A DNA stretch of 64,000 nucleotides from Haladaptatus sp. ZSTT2 (GTDB taxonomy: Archaea > Halobacteriota > Halobacteria > Halobacteriales > Halococcaceae), in assembly GCF_037081775.1 (NCBI RefSeq), contig NZ_JBAMHQ010000001.1:186001-250000 (forward strand). Direction: 5' to 3'. The notes beneath the pieces were generated by a model. It saw only the letters and a program-made list of their open reading frames with translations. It searched no databases and was not told the origin of the DNA. Within the stretch, counting starts at the first letter, position 1. Each line of letters starts with the position of its first letter. Shown here piece by piece: positions 43,236 to 52,092 of this stretch. The position numbers and the translations under genes are program-made.

Positions 43236-45191
43236 TCAATTTTCCCAACCAGCGTCCGCTTCGGCAAACTCAGTCTCGGCAACTTCGGCGCGCCGACGAA
43301 TCGCCCGTTCGATGAACTCCGGCGGTAAGTCGTCGATTTCACCCGCCTGCACCCGCCAGAGATTGGCGTAGAGGTCGTCGTTATCGATGAGATCGCGGTG
43401 GGTGCCGCGTTCGACCACGCGGCCGTCGTCTAAGACGATGATTTCGTCTGCGTGCCGAATCGTCGAGAGGCGGTGGGCAATCGCAAACGTCGTCTTCTCT
43501 GCGGCGAGGCGGTTCAGACTGCGCTGGATGAGGGCCTCCGTCTCAGTATCGACGTGGCTCGTCGCCTCATCTAAGATGAGCAGTGGTGGGTTTTTGAGAA
43601 TCGTTCGCGCTATGGAGATGCGCTGGCGCTGGCCACCCGACAGTTTCACGCCGCGTTCGCCCACCATCGTGTCGTAACCATCGGGGAGGTTCATGATGAA
43701 CTCGTGAGCTTCGGCGCGTTTTGCGGCGTCCACGATTTCCTCGTCTGTGGCGTCGAAGGTGCCGTAGGCGATGTTCTCCTTGACTGTCCCGTAAAACAAG
43801 AACGGGTCTTGGCTGACGTAGCCAATTGCCCGCCGGAGACTTTGCGTGTTCACCTCGCGGATGTCCGTGCCGTCGATGCGGATGGTCCCCTCGTCCGTGT
43901 CGTACATCCGGACGAGGAGTTTGAGGAGCGTCGATTTGCCCGCACCTGTCGGGCCGACGACGCCGAGCAATTGCCCGCGCGTGGCGGTGAGCGAGACGTT
44001 GTGCAACACCGGTTCGTCTGCTTTCGCGTAGCCAAAGGATACGTCGTCGTATTCGACCGTGCCCTCTGTGACGGTGAGGTCAGGAGCGTCCGACGATTCC
44101 ATGTGCTTTGCCGTCTCGCCCATCAGCCCGAAGATGCGCGCGCTGCTCGCCTTTGCGCGCTGGTACATGTTGATGATTTGCCCGAACTGTGCCATCGGCC
44201 AGATGAACTGCTGGGTGTACACCATGAACGTCACGAACTGTCCCGCAGTCAGGGTTCCCGGCAGCCCCGCAGGTGCGCCGTTCAACACCCAGAAGCCACC
44301 AACTGCGAAGGTGATGGCGAAGCCAAGGCCGGTAATCACGCCGAGACCGGGGAAGAAGACGATGCGCGTCGTGATGGCGTCCCAGTTGGTGTCGAAGTAG
44401 TGCTGTGAGGCCCCTTCGACGCGTTCGACTTCGTAGGACTCTGCGTTCTCTGTTTTGATGACCTGAATTCCGCCGATGTTGTTTTCGAGGCGGCTGTTTA
44501 ACGCCCCGACGCTCGCGCGGACGGCGGCGTACTTCGGCTGAATCTTCTTGACGAACAAGTAGGTGAATACGGCGAGGACGGGCACGGGAAGCAACGCAAC
44601 GAGCGCGAGCGGCCAGTTGATGGCGAACATGATGACGCCGATGCCGAGCACCATCACGCCAATGCGCAGCGCAGAGCTGATGCCCTCGTTCAAGAACGTC
44701 TCCAGTTGGTTCACGTCGTTGTTGAGAATCGAGAGCATCTCGCCGGTCTGCTTCTCGTCGAAAAAGCCCATGTCGAGCAGTTGCATCGTGTCGTAGGTGT
44801 CCACGCGCAGGGCGTGTTGGACGTGCTGGGCGAAGCTGTTCCAGCCCCAGTTTGCGAGCCACTGGAAGACCGCGCCGACGACGGTTGCGCCGGCGATGAC
44901 GGCAATCGAGAGCCAGAGCAGGCCTGTGGGCGTCGATGGAACCCACGCCTGTGGGAGGAACGGAAGCGTATACTCGCGCTGGCTCAGGAACACGGCGTCG
45001 ATGGCGAGCCCGAGGACGAACGGCGAGATGAGGCCGACGCTGCGCGAGGTGAGCGTGCCGAAGACGCCGAGGATGGCCTGTGGAACCTGTGCCCTGCCGT
45101 ACTCTGCGTACAGCCGCCACATGGGGTTCGTCTGCACCTGCGTGCGCAGCCGGGCGGCGCGTGTCGTGTCGGGTGTGTGCGGCTCAGTCAC
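43236..45191 (-). CDS. ABC exporter, fused permease-ATPase
   Basis: 651 residues in MsbA/MdlB-like order. The membrane domain (about 30-340) has six helices; the ATPase domain has Walker A GPTGAGKSTLLKLL, Q-loop YVSQDPFLF, signature VKLSGGQRQRI, Walker B LLILDEATSHVD and H-loop AIAHRLST. Half-transporters of this type dimerise to export lipids, drugs or peptides; the substrate is unknown. The C-terminal tail (GEIDDLPPEFIERAIRRRAEVAETE) is a helical acidic addition common in haloarchaeal versions. A small helical protein gene follows. Confidence 0.94.
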   Translation of the reverse strand: MTEPHTPDTTRAARLRTQVQTNPMWRLYAEYGRAQVPQAILGVFGTLTSRSVGLISPFVLGLAIDAVFLSQREYTLPFLPQAWVPSTPTGLLWLSIAVIAGATVVGAVFQWLANWGWNSFAQHVQHALRVDTYDTMQLLDMGFFDEKQTGEMLSILNNDVNQLETFLNEGISSALRIGVMVLGIGVIMFAINWPLALVALLPVPVLAVFTYLFVKKIQPKYAAVRASVGALNSRLENNIGGIQVIKTENAESYEVERVEGASQHYFDTNWDAITTRIVFFPGLGVITGLGFAITFAVGGFWVLNGAPAGLPGTLTAGQFVTFMVYTQQFIWPMAQFGQIINMYQRAKASSARIFGLMGETAKHMESSDAPDLTVTEGTVEYDDVSFGYAKADEPVLHNVSLTATRGQLLGVVGPTGAGKSTLLKLLVRMYDTDEGTIRIDGTDIREVNTQSLRRAIGYVSQDPFLFYGTVKENIAYGTFDATDEEIVDAAKRAEAHEFIMNLPDGYDTMVGERGVKLSGGQRQRISIARTILKNPPLLILDEATSHVDTETEALIQRSLNRLAAEKTTFAIAHRLSTIRHADEIIVLDDGRVVERGTHRDLIDNDDLYANLWRVQAGEIDDLPPEFIERAIRRRAEVAETEFAEADAGWEN

Positions 45192-45285
45192 TTCCTTCTA
45201 GAGAGGCGCGGAATCGTTATCCCCTTGCCGCCGGGAAAGCGCCACACACAAACCGGCAGCCCACAGAGTGTGGTAGCAAGCACCT

Positions 45286-46488
45286 ATGACCAGCCACGAT
45301 GTCGCCGTCATCGGCGGTGGCTGCGTCGGGTTATCGGTCGCAAAGCACCTCGTCGCGCGTACCGACCTCGACGTCGCCGTCCTCGAAAAAGAGCATCACC
45401 TCGCTGCCCACCAGAGCGGTCGCAACTCGGGCGTCCTCCACCCCGGCTTTAACTACCCTCCAGAGTCCAAAAAAGCCCGATTCGCCACCGAAGGCACCCA
45501 CCGGATGAAGGCCTACTGTGCAGAACACGACATCCCGTGTGACGAACTCGGCGTGCTCGTCGTCGCAACTACTGACGAAGAGGAACGCCGCCTCCACGAC
45601 CTCGCAGACCAAGCCGAAGCAAACGGCGTCGAGTGGGAACTCTTCGAATCGCAAGCAGAAATCCGCGAGCACGAACCCCACGCCGTCGGCCAAGCCGCCC
45701 TCTACGCCCCGGAAGCCGCCTCCGTCGATTCTCAACAGTACGTCTACACGCTCGCCCGCGAGGTGCAAAAGGCGGGTGTCTCGCTCTATCTCGGCCACGC
45801 TGTCTCGCAGATTCGCCACACGAAAGCTGGCTACCGACTCACCACGTCGAACAGCACCATCGACGCCGACTATCTCGTGAACGCAGCGGGCCTCCACGCG
45901 GACACCCTCGCAAAGCAAGTTGGCGTCGGCGAGGAGTATCAGGTCGTCCCCTTCCGCGGCGAGTACTACGAACTCACCCCCGAGAAGTCCCACCTCTGTC
46001 AGACGATGATTTATCCGACGCCCGACCCGGAGTTGCCGTTTCTTGGGGTTCACTACACCCGCCGGGCAGACGGGAAGGTCATCGTCGGTCCGAACGCCGT
46101 CCTCGCCTTTGGCCGCGAAGCCTACAAGAACACCCAGTTCGACCTTGCGGAATTCAAAGAGACACTGACCTACGAGGGATTCTTGAAACTCATCGCCTCG
46201 CCGATGATGCTCAAGGTGGCGTGGGAAGAGCTCAACAAATCCTACCGCAAGGAGAAGTTCGCAGAAGCCTCCCAAAAACTGGTTCCCGAGGTACGAGAAG
46301 CAGACCTGAACAAGAGCTATGCGGGCATTCGCGCCCAGCTCGTCACCGACGACGGCGAACTGGTTAAAGACCCACTGTTCATCGAAACCGAGGATGCCGT
46401 CCACATCTTAAACGCCGTTTCTCCCGGCTTAACGTCCTCACTGCCGTTCGGTGAGGAGATTGCGAAAAAGCTCGAAGCGAAGGAGTGA
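45286..46488 (+). CDS. lhgO: L-2-hydroxyglutarate oxidase
   Basis: 400 residues of the DAO-type FAD oxidoreductase fold. VAVIGGGCVGLSVAKHLVAR is the FAD Rossmann motif; GRNSGVLHPGFNYPPESKKARFATEG is diagnostic for LhgO/L2HGDH, as are PFRGEYYELTPEKSHLCQTMIYPTPDPELPFLGVHYTRRADGKVIVGPNAVLAFGREAY and ALNPGL-like NAVSPGLTSSLPFGEEIAKKL. It oxidises L-2-hydroxyglutarate to 2-oxoglutarate, passing electrons to oxygen or the quinone pool. The start immediately precedes the Rossmann strand. It is probably monocistronic, but lies 7 kb from glutaryl-CoA dehydrogenase. Confidence 0.94.
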   Translation: MTSHDVAVIGGGCVGLSVAKHLVARTDLDVAVLEKEHHLAAHQSGRNSGVLHPGFNYPPESKKARFATEGTHRMKAYCAEHDIPCDELGVLVVATTDEEERRLHDLADQAEANGVEWELFESQAEIREHEPHAVGQAALYAPEAASVDSQQYVYTLAREVQKAGVSLYLGHAVSQIRHTKAGYRLTTSNSTIDADYLVNAAGLHADTLAKQVGVGEEYQVVPFRGEYYELTPEKSHLCQTMIYPTPDPELPFLGVHYTRRADGKVIVGPNAVLAFGREAYKNTQFDLAEFKETLTYEGFLKLIASPMMLKVAWEELNKSYRKEKFAEASQKLVPEVREADLNKSYAGIRAQLVTDDGELVKDPLFIETEDAVHILNAVSPGLTSSLPFGEEIAKKLEAKE

Positions 46489-46596
46489 ACGACAGTCTCT
46501 GCAATTGATGCTTAACGGCGAGCACACCACACCGACTGCTCGTTTTTCAATTTATTACTTTACCGCCTGCCAGTAATCCAGTACTGAGGTTTTCAG

Positions 46597-47022
46597 ATGA
46601 ACCGTACGCTAGTTATCGCTGTTACCTTCGTATTGCTCTTTTCCCTATCAGGTGTCGCTGTCGCGCATCCCGGACTCGGAATCTACAAAGACATCAATCG
46701 AGCGGAAGCGGACGGCTACGTCCAGATTTCTCCGTGTGTACCGGGCATGGGGTATCACTACGGAAAATTCGCTGAGATAGACGGTGACGTGAATACGGCC
46801 TCGCCAGAGGTACTCGTGTACGCTTACAAAGACGGTGAACTCACGCTCGTCGCCGTCGAGTACATCGCAACTGAAGAGTTCAGACTCTACGGTAAGCACG
46901 CCCACCCATTCGACGTGATCCCGGGAACGTACGCGATTCACTCGTGGCTGTTCCTGCGGAACCCCGACGGGCTGACGACCGACTTCAACCCGCGGGTTGA
47001 CGGGAACTGCAACGTCGTCTAA
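46597..47022 (+). CDS. Small secreted protein of unknown function
   Basis: 141 residues. MNRTLVIAVTFVLLFSLSGVAVAHPG is a Sec signal peptide with an Ala-His cleavage region; no lipobox. The mature part contains two Cys (ISPCVPGMGYHYGKF and the C-terminal NCNVV) and several His (GMGYHYG, GKHAHPFD, IHSW) that could bind a metal. VLVYAYKDGELTLVAVEYIATEEFRLYGKHAHPFDVIPGTYAIHSWLF looks like one compact domain. I recognise the PCVPGMGYHYG-type pattern as occurring in secreted bacterial and archaeal proteins but know no function. The TRAP permease gene converges on it. Confidence 0.78.
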   Translation: MNRTLVIAVTFVLLFSLSGVAVAHPGLGIYKDINRAEADGYVQISPCVPGMGYHYGKFAEIDGDVNTASPEVLVYAYKDGELTLVAVEYIATEEFRLYGKHAHPFDVIPGTYAIHSWLFLRNPDGLTTDFNPRVDGNCNVV

Positions 47023-47069
47023 CGCCGTCGCTATTTTTCGAGAAGAACCAAGAAAGCAGAGAGAAACCG

Positions 47070-49064
47070 CTAGTCTGCGCCAGCCGTTGGCGTCGCCCCC
47101 GGCCCTTTGTTCAGCGTGTACTGTTTGAGGAACACAGCTGCGATGATGCCAAAGCCAACCAGGTCTGTCATCAGGCCGGGTGCGATGAGCACCACGGCAC
47201 CAGTGACGAGTGCTGCGCGTTCGAGATAGCTAGCCGCCGTGTAGAAGAACCCTTGCGTCCCTGCAGAGAGGGCGAGGACGCCGATGATGGCGCTCGTTGC
47301 CCCGATGACGATTTCTGTCGTACTCCCGATGAGCAGGAGCTGTGGCCCATACACGAACATGTAGGGTACGAGGAAGCCAGCAGCGGCGAGGTTCAGCGCG
47401 GTAAACCCGGTTTTCCACGGGTCAGATTCCGCAATCCCACTCGCGGTGAAGACGGCGAGCATGATTGGCGGCGTAATCGCACTGATGATGCCGAAGTAGA
47501 AGATGAACAGGTGCGCCGCCAGGAGTTCCACGCCCATCGCGGTGAGGGCGGGTGCGCCGAGTGCAGCGAGCACGACGTAGGCGGCCGTCGTTGGCAGCCC
47601 CATCCCGAGGATAACCGAGGTGAACATCGTTAGGATGAGTGCGATGATGAGCACGCCACCCGACGCGCTCGTGATGAGCGTGCTGAACTTCAGCCCGAGG
47701 CCGGTGAGCGTGACCATGCCGACGACGAGACCGGCGGTGGCACAGGCTGCGGCCACGACGATGGTCATGCGCATCCCGCGTTCCATCGCAGCGATGCCCA
47801 TCTCGACGGCGTTGCGCCCGAGGCGCGTTACCGTACTCGTATCGCCGTTCGTGAGCGCGCCGACGAACTCTTTGGCCGTCGAGAGCGGAATCGCAACGAC
47901 GAGCGTCAGCATGATGGCGTAGAACGCAGCCTTCATCGCGGAGTTACCCTGGACGAGCATGTAGACGAGCAAGACGAGCGGAATCAGGAAGTGTGCGCCC
48001 GTCTTGAGCAGGTGCCATGGGTCGGGCAGGTCTTCTGAATCGACGCCCTCTAAGCCCTGCTTTTTCGCGCGGAAGTGGACGGCCGCGCCAATCGAGAGGA
48101 AGTAGAGCAACGCCGGAATCGACGCAGCGGCGATGATGGTCACGTAGGAGATGCCCGTCCACGAGGACATGATGAACGCGCCTGCGCCCATCACGGGTGG
48201 CATAATCTGGCCGCCCGAGGAAGCCGCAGATTCGACGGCGGCGGCGTAGCGCGATTTGAAGCCGGTGCGCTTCATCAGCGGGATGGTGAACGCGCCGGTG
48301 GTCGCGGTGTTTGCGACGGCACTGCCGTTCAGGCTGGCGAGGAAGCCACTTGCCATCACGGAGGTTTTTGCGGGGCCGCCGGTCGTCTTGCCCGTCGCGC
48401 CGTAGGCGAGGTCGATGAACCAGTCTCCGATGCCGGTCACTTCGAGGAACGCCCCGAGGATGATGAACACGACGACGAACGTCGCGGAGACACCGAGTGG
48501 AATCCCGAAGATGCCCTCGGTCGTGAGGTAGGTGTGAGAGATGATGCGCTCGATTGAGTAGCCACGGTGGATAATCGGCTGTGGCATCAGTCGCCCCCAG
48601 TAGGCGTAGGCGAGGAACGACCCGGCGATGATAGGCAGGGCGCGGCCCGTTGCCCGACGCGTGATTTCGAGGACGACGAGAATGGTGATTGCGCCGAATA
48701 CGAGGTCGGCCATCACGGGATCACCAGAGCGTTCTGCGAGCGTCCCGAACTCGATTGTGTAGGCGATGTAGAGGATGCTCGGAACCGAGATTATCAGGAG
48801 CAACCAGTCGTACCACGGCACGCCCTCGTCGTCCTTCTCACGCGCGGGAAAGAGCAGGAACGCGAGGATGGTGACGAACGCGAGGTGCAGGGGCCGGTTG
48901 ATGAACGCGCCGGGCGTCCCGAACCCGGCGGTGTACACGTGATACGTGCCAGCGATGACGGCCACGGCCATCGCGAGGTAGCGAGCGAATCCGGCGATGC
49001 GTCTCGTCTTTTTTGTTTCCGCTTCGGTCTTTTCTTCGGTGTCTGCGTCAGGTGTATCGGTCAT
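47070..49064 (-). CDS. TRAP transporter fused permease (TAXI-associated)
   Basis: 664 residues with about 17 hydrophobic helices, the 4TM/12TM fusion of small (DctQ) and large (DctM) permease subunits typical of TAXI-TRAP systems. Recognisable segments include VGLFIILGAFLEVTGIGDW-like text, GGPAKTSVMASGFLASLNGSAVANTATTGAFTIPLMKRTGFKSRYAAAVESAASSGGQIMPPVMGAGAFIM and GMGLPTTAAYVVLAALGAPALTAMGVELLAAHLFIFYFGIISAITPP. It takes up organic acids using an ion gradient. Its start overlaps the DUF1850 stop by four bases; the binding protein gene is upstream in the same unit. Confidence 0.95.
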   Translation of the reverse strand: MTDTPDADTEEKTEAETKKTRRIAGFARYLAMAVAVIAGTYHVYTAGFGTPGAFINRPLHLAFVTILAFLLFPAREKDDEGVPWYDWLLLIISVPSILYIAYTIEFGTLAERSGDPVMADLVFGAITILVVLEITRRATGRALPIIAGSFLAYAYWGRLMPQPIIHRGYSIERIISHTYLTTEGIFGIPLGVSATFVVVFIILGAFLEVTGIGDWFIDLAYGATGKTTGGPAKTSVMASGFLASLNGSAVANTATTGAFTIPLMKRTGFKSRYAAAVESAASSGGQIMPPVMGAGAFIMSSWTGISYVTIIAAASIPALLYFLSIGAAVHFRAKKQGLEGVDSEDLPDPWHLLKTGAHFLIPLVLLVYMLVQGNSAMKAAFYAIMLTLVVAIPLSTAKEFVGALTNGDTSTVTRLGRNAVEMGIAAMERGMRMTIVVAAACATAGLVVGMVTLTGLGLKFSTLITSASGGVLIIALILTMFTSVILGMGLPTTAAYVVLAALGAPALTAMGVELLAAHLFIFYFGIISAITPPIMLAVFTASGIAESDPWKTGFTALNLAAAGFLVPYMFVYGPQLLLIGSTTEIVIGATSAIIGVLALSAGTQGFFYTAASYLERAALVTGAVVLIAPGLMTDLVGFGIIAAVFLKQYTLNKGPGATPTAGAD

Positions 49065-49555
49065 AGCTTTGCTTTGGCTTTCAGATAGGCATATTCGAGA
49101 TACGAAACGCGCTCTGTAGAGAACTTAAGGGTGTCCCACCGGTCCGCATACGCTGTGAGCGGTGTCTCTTCGTCCCCGACGACGAGCGACTGGTTGGTGT
49201 ACGTCGCAACCCGGAGGGCGAACGAATCGAACGACCGGTTCATGTGGAGGACGGTGAAGTTCCCGACCCGCTCTTGGTCTCGTTCCGTGTATTCGAGGCC
49301 GATTGCAAAGTACTGAAACTCCTCGCGTATCTGGACGAGCTTCCCATCTCTGCTGACGAACACTTCGTGGATGGGCGTTTTATCGAACGAGTGGATGTAG
49401 TGGATTGCGAACTCTTGGCCGGGATCTAGTTGCTCTACGCCGACCGTTTCCCCAGTCTGGGCGTCTTGAATGTGAAGAACAGTCACACCCGTTGTTGCGC
49501 CAGCACCCACGAGTAAACAACACGCGACGAGGATGGCGGCTAGACGGGTGCGCAT
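49061..49555 (-). CDS. DUF1850 family exported protein
   Basis: 164 residues with an N-terminal signal/anchor helix (MRTRLAAILVACCLLVGAGATTGVTVL) and one DUF1850 domain: LDPGQEFAIHYIHSFDKTPIHEVFVSRDGKLVQIREEFQYFAIGLEY. DUF1850 genes are regularly found between the TAXI binding protein and the fused TRAP permease and are thought to be accessory to uptake; the mechanism is unknown. It overlaps the permease gene by four bases and follows the TAXI gene by 10 bases. Confidence 0.9.
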   Translation of the reverse strand: MRTRLAAILVACCLLVGAGATTGVTVLHIQDAQTGETVGVEQLDPGQEFAIHYIHSFDKTPIHEVFVSRDGKLVQIREEFQYFAIGLEYTERDQERVGNFTVLHMNRSFDSFALRVATYTNQSLVVGDEETPLTAYADRWDTLKFSTERVSYLEYAYLKAKAKL

Positions 49556-49565
49556 GGTGTCGTGA

Positions 49566-50576
49566 TTAGAGTCCGGCTTCGTCGAAGTATTTCTTGGAAC
49601 CGGGATGGAGTTCGATTGGTGCGGCGCGGGCCGTCCCTTCGAACTGGTTGGCCGCTGGGTGGACTTCAGCGAGCTTGTCGAGGTGCTCGAAGATGGTCTT
49701 CGTCAGGTTGTAGGCGAGGTCTTCGCTCATGTCGCTCTGGACGATCATCGTGTTGGTGACACCGGGGACGTTCACGTCTTCGTCGACGCCGTCGTAGGTG
49801 CCTGCTGGGATGGTACCTTTTGCGTAGTAGTCGTACTCGGAGGTGATCTGGTCTAAGTCTTCGTCGGGGAACTGCACGAACGCGATGTCGCGCTGGCTTG
49901 CGAGGTTCTGAATCGACGATGCCGGGTAGGCAACCGACCAGAAACCGGCGTCGACCTGTCCGTCCTGAATCGCCGTTGCGGTCTCAGAGAAGGAGAGACG
50001 CTGGGCGTCGATGTCGTCGTAGGTGAGGTCGTACCAGTTGAGCAGTTCCTTTGCGATGACTTCCGTCCCGGAGCCGGGCGCACCGACTGAGATGGTCTTG
50101 CCTTCCATGTCCGGGATGGTCTCGATGCCCGAATCCTTCGTCGTGATGACCTGCGTGCTGTTCTGGTAGGCACCGAACGCAGCCTTGAGGTCGAGTGCTT
50201 CGTCGAAGTCGCCTTCTCCGTTTACGGCGAGGAGGACGGCGTTCCCGAGTGCGAGCGCCATCGTCATCTCGCCGCCTGCAACGAGACGGCAGTTCTCGAC
50301 AGAGGCCCCCGTGGACTCTGCGGTTGCTTCGACGTTCTCCATGTTGTTGTTGAGGATGTCTGCCATCCCACCGCCGAGTGGGAAGTAGACACCGCCTGTA
50401 CCACCGGTGCCGATGGTGACGAACTGCGGGCTTCCGTCTTCACCGTCGCCACCAGAGCCACCAGAGCCACCAGGGCCGCCGGAACAACCGGCGATTGCGG
50501 CCGCTGCGGCCACTCCTGCACTTGATTTTAAAAAGCTACGGCGGTCGATACCGTTTTCTGAATTGCCACGAACCAT
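49566..50576 (-). CDS. TAXI family TRAP solute-binding protein
   Basis: 336 residues. The N-terminus DRRSFLKSSAGVAAAAAIAGCSGG is a Tat signal with lipobox IAGC, so it is exported folded and lipid-anchored, with a Gly/Ser linker after it. The TAXI fold is clear: FVTIGTGGTGGVYFPLGGGMADILNN, AEYSTGAS-like ATAESTGASVENCRLVAGGEMTMALALGNAVLLA, MEGKTISVGAPGSGTEVIAKELLNWYDLTYDDI and DAGFWSVAYPASSIQNLASQRDI. Characterised TAXI proteins bind glutamate or 2-oxoglutarate-like acids, fitting the C5-acid genes nearby. It leads the TAXI-DUF1850-TRAP operon. Confidence 0.95.
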   Translation of the reverse strand: MVRGNSENGIDRRSFLKSSAGVAAAAAIAGCSGGPGGSGGSGGDGEDGSPQFVTIGTGGTGGVYFPLGGGMADILNNNMENVEATAESTGASVENCRLVAGGEMTMALALGNAVLLAVNGEGDFDEALDLKAAFGAYQNSTQVITTKDSGIETIPDMEGKTISVGAPGSGTEVIAKELLNWYDLTYDDIDAQRLSFSETATAIQDGQVDAGFWSVAYPASSIQNLASQRDIAFVQFPDEDLDQITSEYDYYAKGTIPAGTYDGVDEDVNVPGVTNTMIVQSDMSEDLAYNLTKTIFEHLDKLAEVHPAANQFEGTARAAPIELHPGSKKYFDEAGL

Positions 50577-50687
50577 ACCCGAAAACCCTGATAGATAGTA
50601 ATAAAAGTGACGAATAGACTATTTCTTCATCATTATTGCTATTAGTTAGAAAACCGGTAAGAGACGGTCGATTGAGTTCGAATTTTT

Positions 50688-50737
50688 CCAATATTGGTCA
50701 GGTTCATATTAACAATATTAACTGTGCGAATAGCGGT
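50688..50737. promoter_or_regulatory. Palindrome and A+T repeats upstream of the TAXI operon
   Basis: The 268-base gap between the FAH-family gene and the TAXI gene carries no reading frame I trust. It contains the perfect palindrome CCAATATTGG at 50688-50697 and, just after it, two copies of TTAATAT on the minus strand two bases apart around 50708-50723, in a stretch suited to promoters and regulator binding. They lie 110-150 bases upstream of the TAXI ATG. Confidence 0.35.
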
Positions 50738-50844
50738 ACTTTATATTCTATCACGGTGTTCCTGCTCAACCCGTGTAGCCGAGCCGTCGAAATTCCACAA
50801 ACAACAAATACAATAGGGTGAAATGGGCGTCCCCAGTCGGGAGG

Positions 50845-51663
50845 TTACTTCACGTCACTTTCGAGGACGCCAACCGGCTTCACGACGGCTTTGACCGCGT
50901 CTCCCGGCTTGATGACACCAGCTCCGGGCGTCCCGGTGCTAATCACGTCGCCCGGCTCAAACGTCATGACCTGTGAGTGAAACGCCACGAGCTCCGGCGG
51001 CTTGAACAGCATTCCTTCGAGGGTGTTCTCTGCGACAATTTCGTCGTTTACGACCGTTTGCACGGACACATCATCGAGGAAGGCAGCAGGCGAGTCGGGG
51101 ATGGCAATCCACGGCCCGGCAACGAGGAACGTGTCAAAACTTTTGGCGCGTGTGAGAAATCGTGGATTCTTCTCAAGGATGTCTTCGGAGGTCATGTCGA
51201 TGATGGGGACGAAGCCAGCGACTACGTCGTCGAACTCGTCTTCTTCGACGTGCGAGAACGTCTGCCCCATCACGACACCGAGTTCTGCCTCTGCAGTCAC
51301 GCGATTCGTAACCTCCTCGTCGGGGAGTCGAATCGGGCCGCCCGGCCCGGTGGCCGTGCTCGGCGGTTTGACGAAGCTCGCCGGTTCCTCTGGGCGAACC
51401 TCGTCTAAGTCTGCGGCGTGGTCTGCGTAGTTAAGGCCGATTCCCCAGAGCTTCTTGACCGGCGAAAGCGGTAGGCCGAACGAAATCTCGTCTGCGGGAA
51501 TGCGCTGTGCGCGTGCGTCACCCGGCGCAGGAAGGCCGTCGGGAGCCTGTTTGAGCGCGTCTTGGATGGTCTCTAACGACGGGCCGGCCGCCGCAAGTGG
51601 CACGAATCCCTCGTCGTCTCCGAGCAGTGGCGTGCCGTCTGCACTGCGTGCGAGATACCGCAT
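50845..51663 (-). CDS. Fumarylacetoacetate hydrolase family protein
   Basis: 272 residues. The FAH-fold core is LWGIGLNYADHAADLDEVRPEEPASFVKPPSTATGPGGPIRLP, then VTAEAELGVVMGQTFSHV (metal-binding Glu pair), VAGFVPIIDMTSEDI (metal Asp), and the ending FEPGDVISTGTPGAGVIKPGDAVKAVV. Members cleave acylpyruvates, fumarylpyruvate or decarboxylate/isomerise 2-hydroxyhepta-dienedioate-type acids with Mg2+. The cupin gene's stop directly abuts its ATG, so they are cotranscribed. The HpaI-like aldolase 7 kb away would fit a meta-cleavage-like pathway. Confidence 0.93.
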   Translation of the reverse strand: MRYLARSADGTPLLGDDEGFVPLAAAGPSLETIQDALKQAPDGLPAPGDARAQRIPADEISFGLPLSPVKKLWGIGLNYADHAADLDEVRPEEPASFVKPPSTATGPGGPIRLPDEEVTNRVTAEAELGVVMGQTFSHVEEDEFDDVVAGFVPIIDMTSEDILEKNPRFLTRAKSFDTFLVAGPWIAIPDSPAAFLDDVSVQTVVNDEIVAENTLEGMLFKPPELVAFHSQVMTFEPGDVISTGTPGAGVIKPGDAVKAVVKPVGVLESDVK

Positions 51664-52011
51664 CTATTCCTCCCGGTCGGTCCAGAAGTCGAAGCTCCGC
51701 CCCGGTGCGAACACGTCGAGGCCGATTGCGAGTTCGTCGCCCGTGTTCTCGACGCGGTGGGACTCCCACGCGTCCAGCCAGACGGAGTCGTACTGCCCGA
51801 GCGTGACGTCGTCGTCTTCGGTGTAGATGGTGAGTTCGCCCTTGAGCACGAGACAGACCTGCTCGTTTTCGTGGTCGTGCATCGGCGAGGAGTGACCCGG
51901 TGGCTTCTCGAACCACTCGAACGTGAACTTGTCACTGCCAGCGAGCGAAACCCGCCGCCACCCCTCGTCCGGTTCGTACGTTTCTGCCGCGTCAAAATCG
52001 ACTTCCTTCAT
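51664..52011 (-). CDS. Small cupin domain protein
   Basis: 115 residues forming one cupin barrel: WFEKPPGHSSPMHDHENEQVCLVLKGELTIYTEDDDVTLGQYDSVWLDAWESHRVENTGDELAIGLDVFAP. Motif 1 His residues (HSSPMHDHENEQ with Glu) and motif 2 His (ESHRVEN) could bind one metal ion. Single-domain cupins include dioxygenases, isomerases and sensors. It is contiguous with the FAH-family gene, suggesting it acts on the same metabolite or protects it. Confidence 0.9.
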   Translation of the reverse strand: MKEVDFDAAETYEPDEGWRRVSLAGSDKFTFEWFEKPPGHSSPMHDHENEQVCLVLKGELTIYTEDDDVTLGQYDSVWLDAWESHRVENTGDELAIGLDVFAPGRSFDFWTDREE

Positions 52012-52092
52012 GCCCGCTTGCTAATTGGGGCGGTGCTATTAGTCTAGCGATACCCTGTCACATACTGCAAAAAAGACGAGCGGAGAAGCCAG

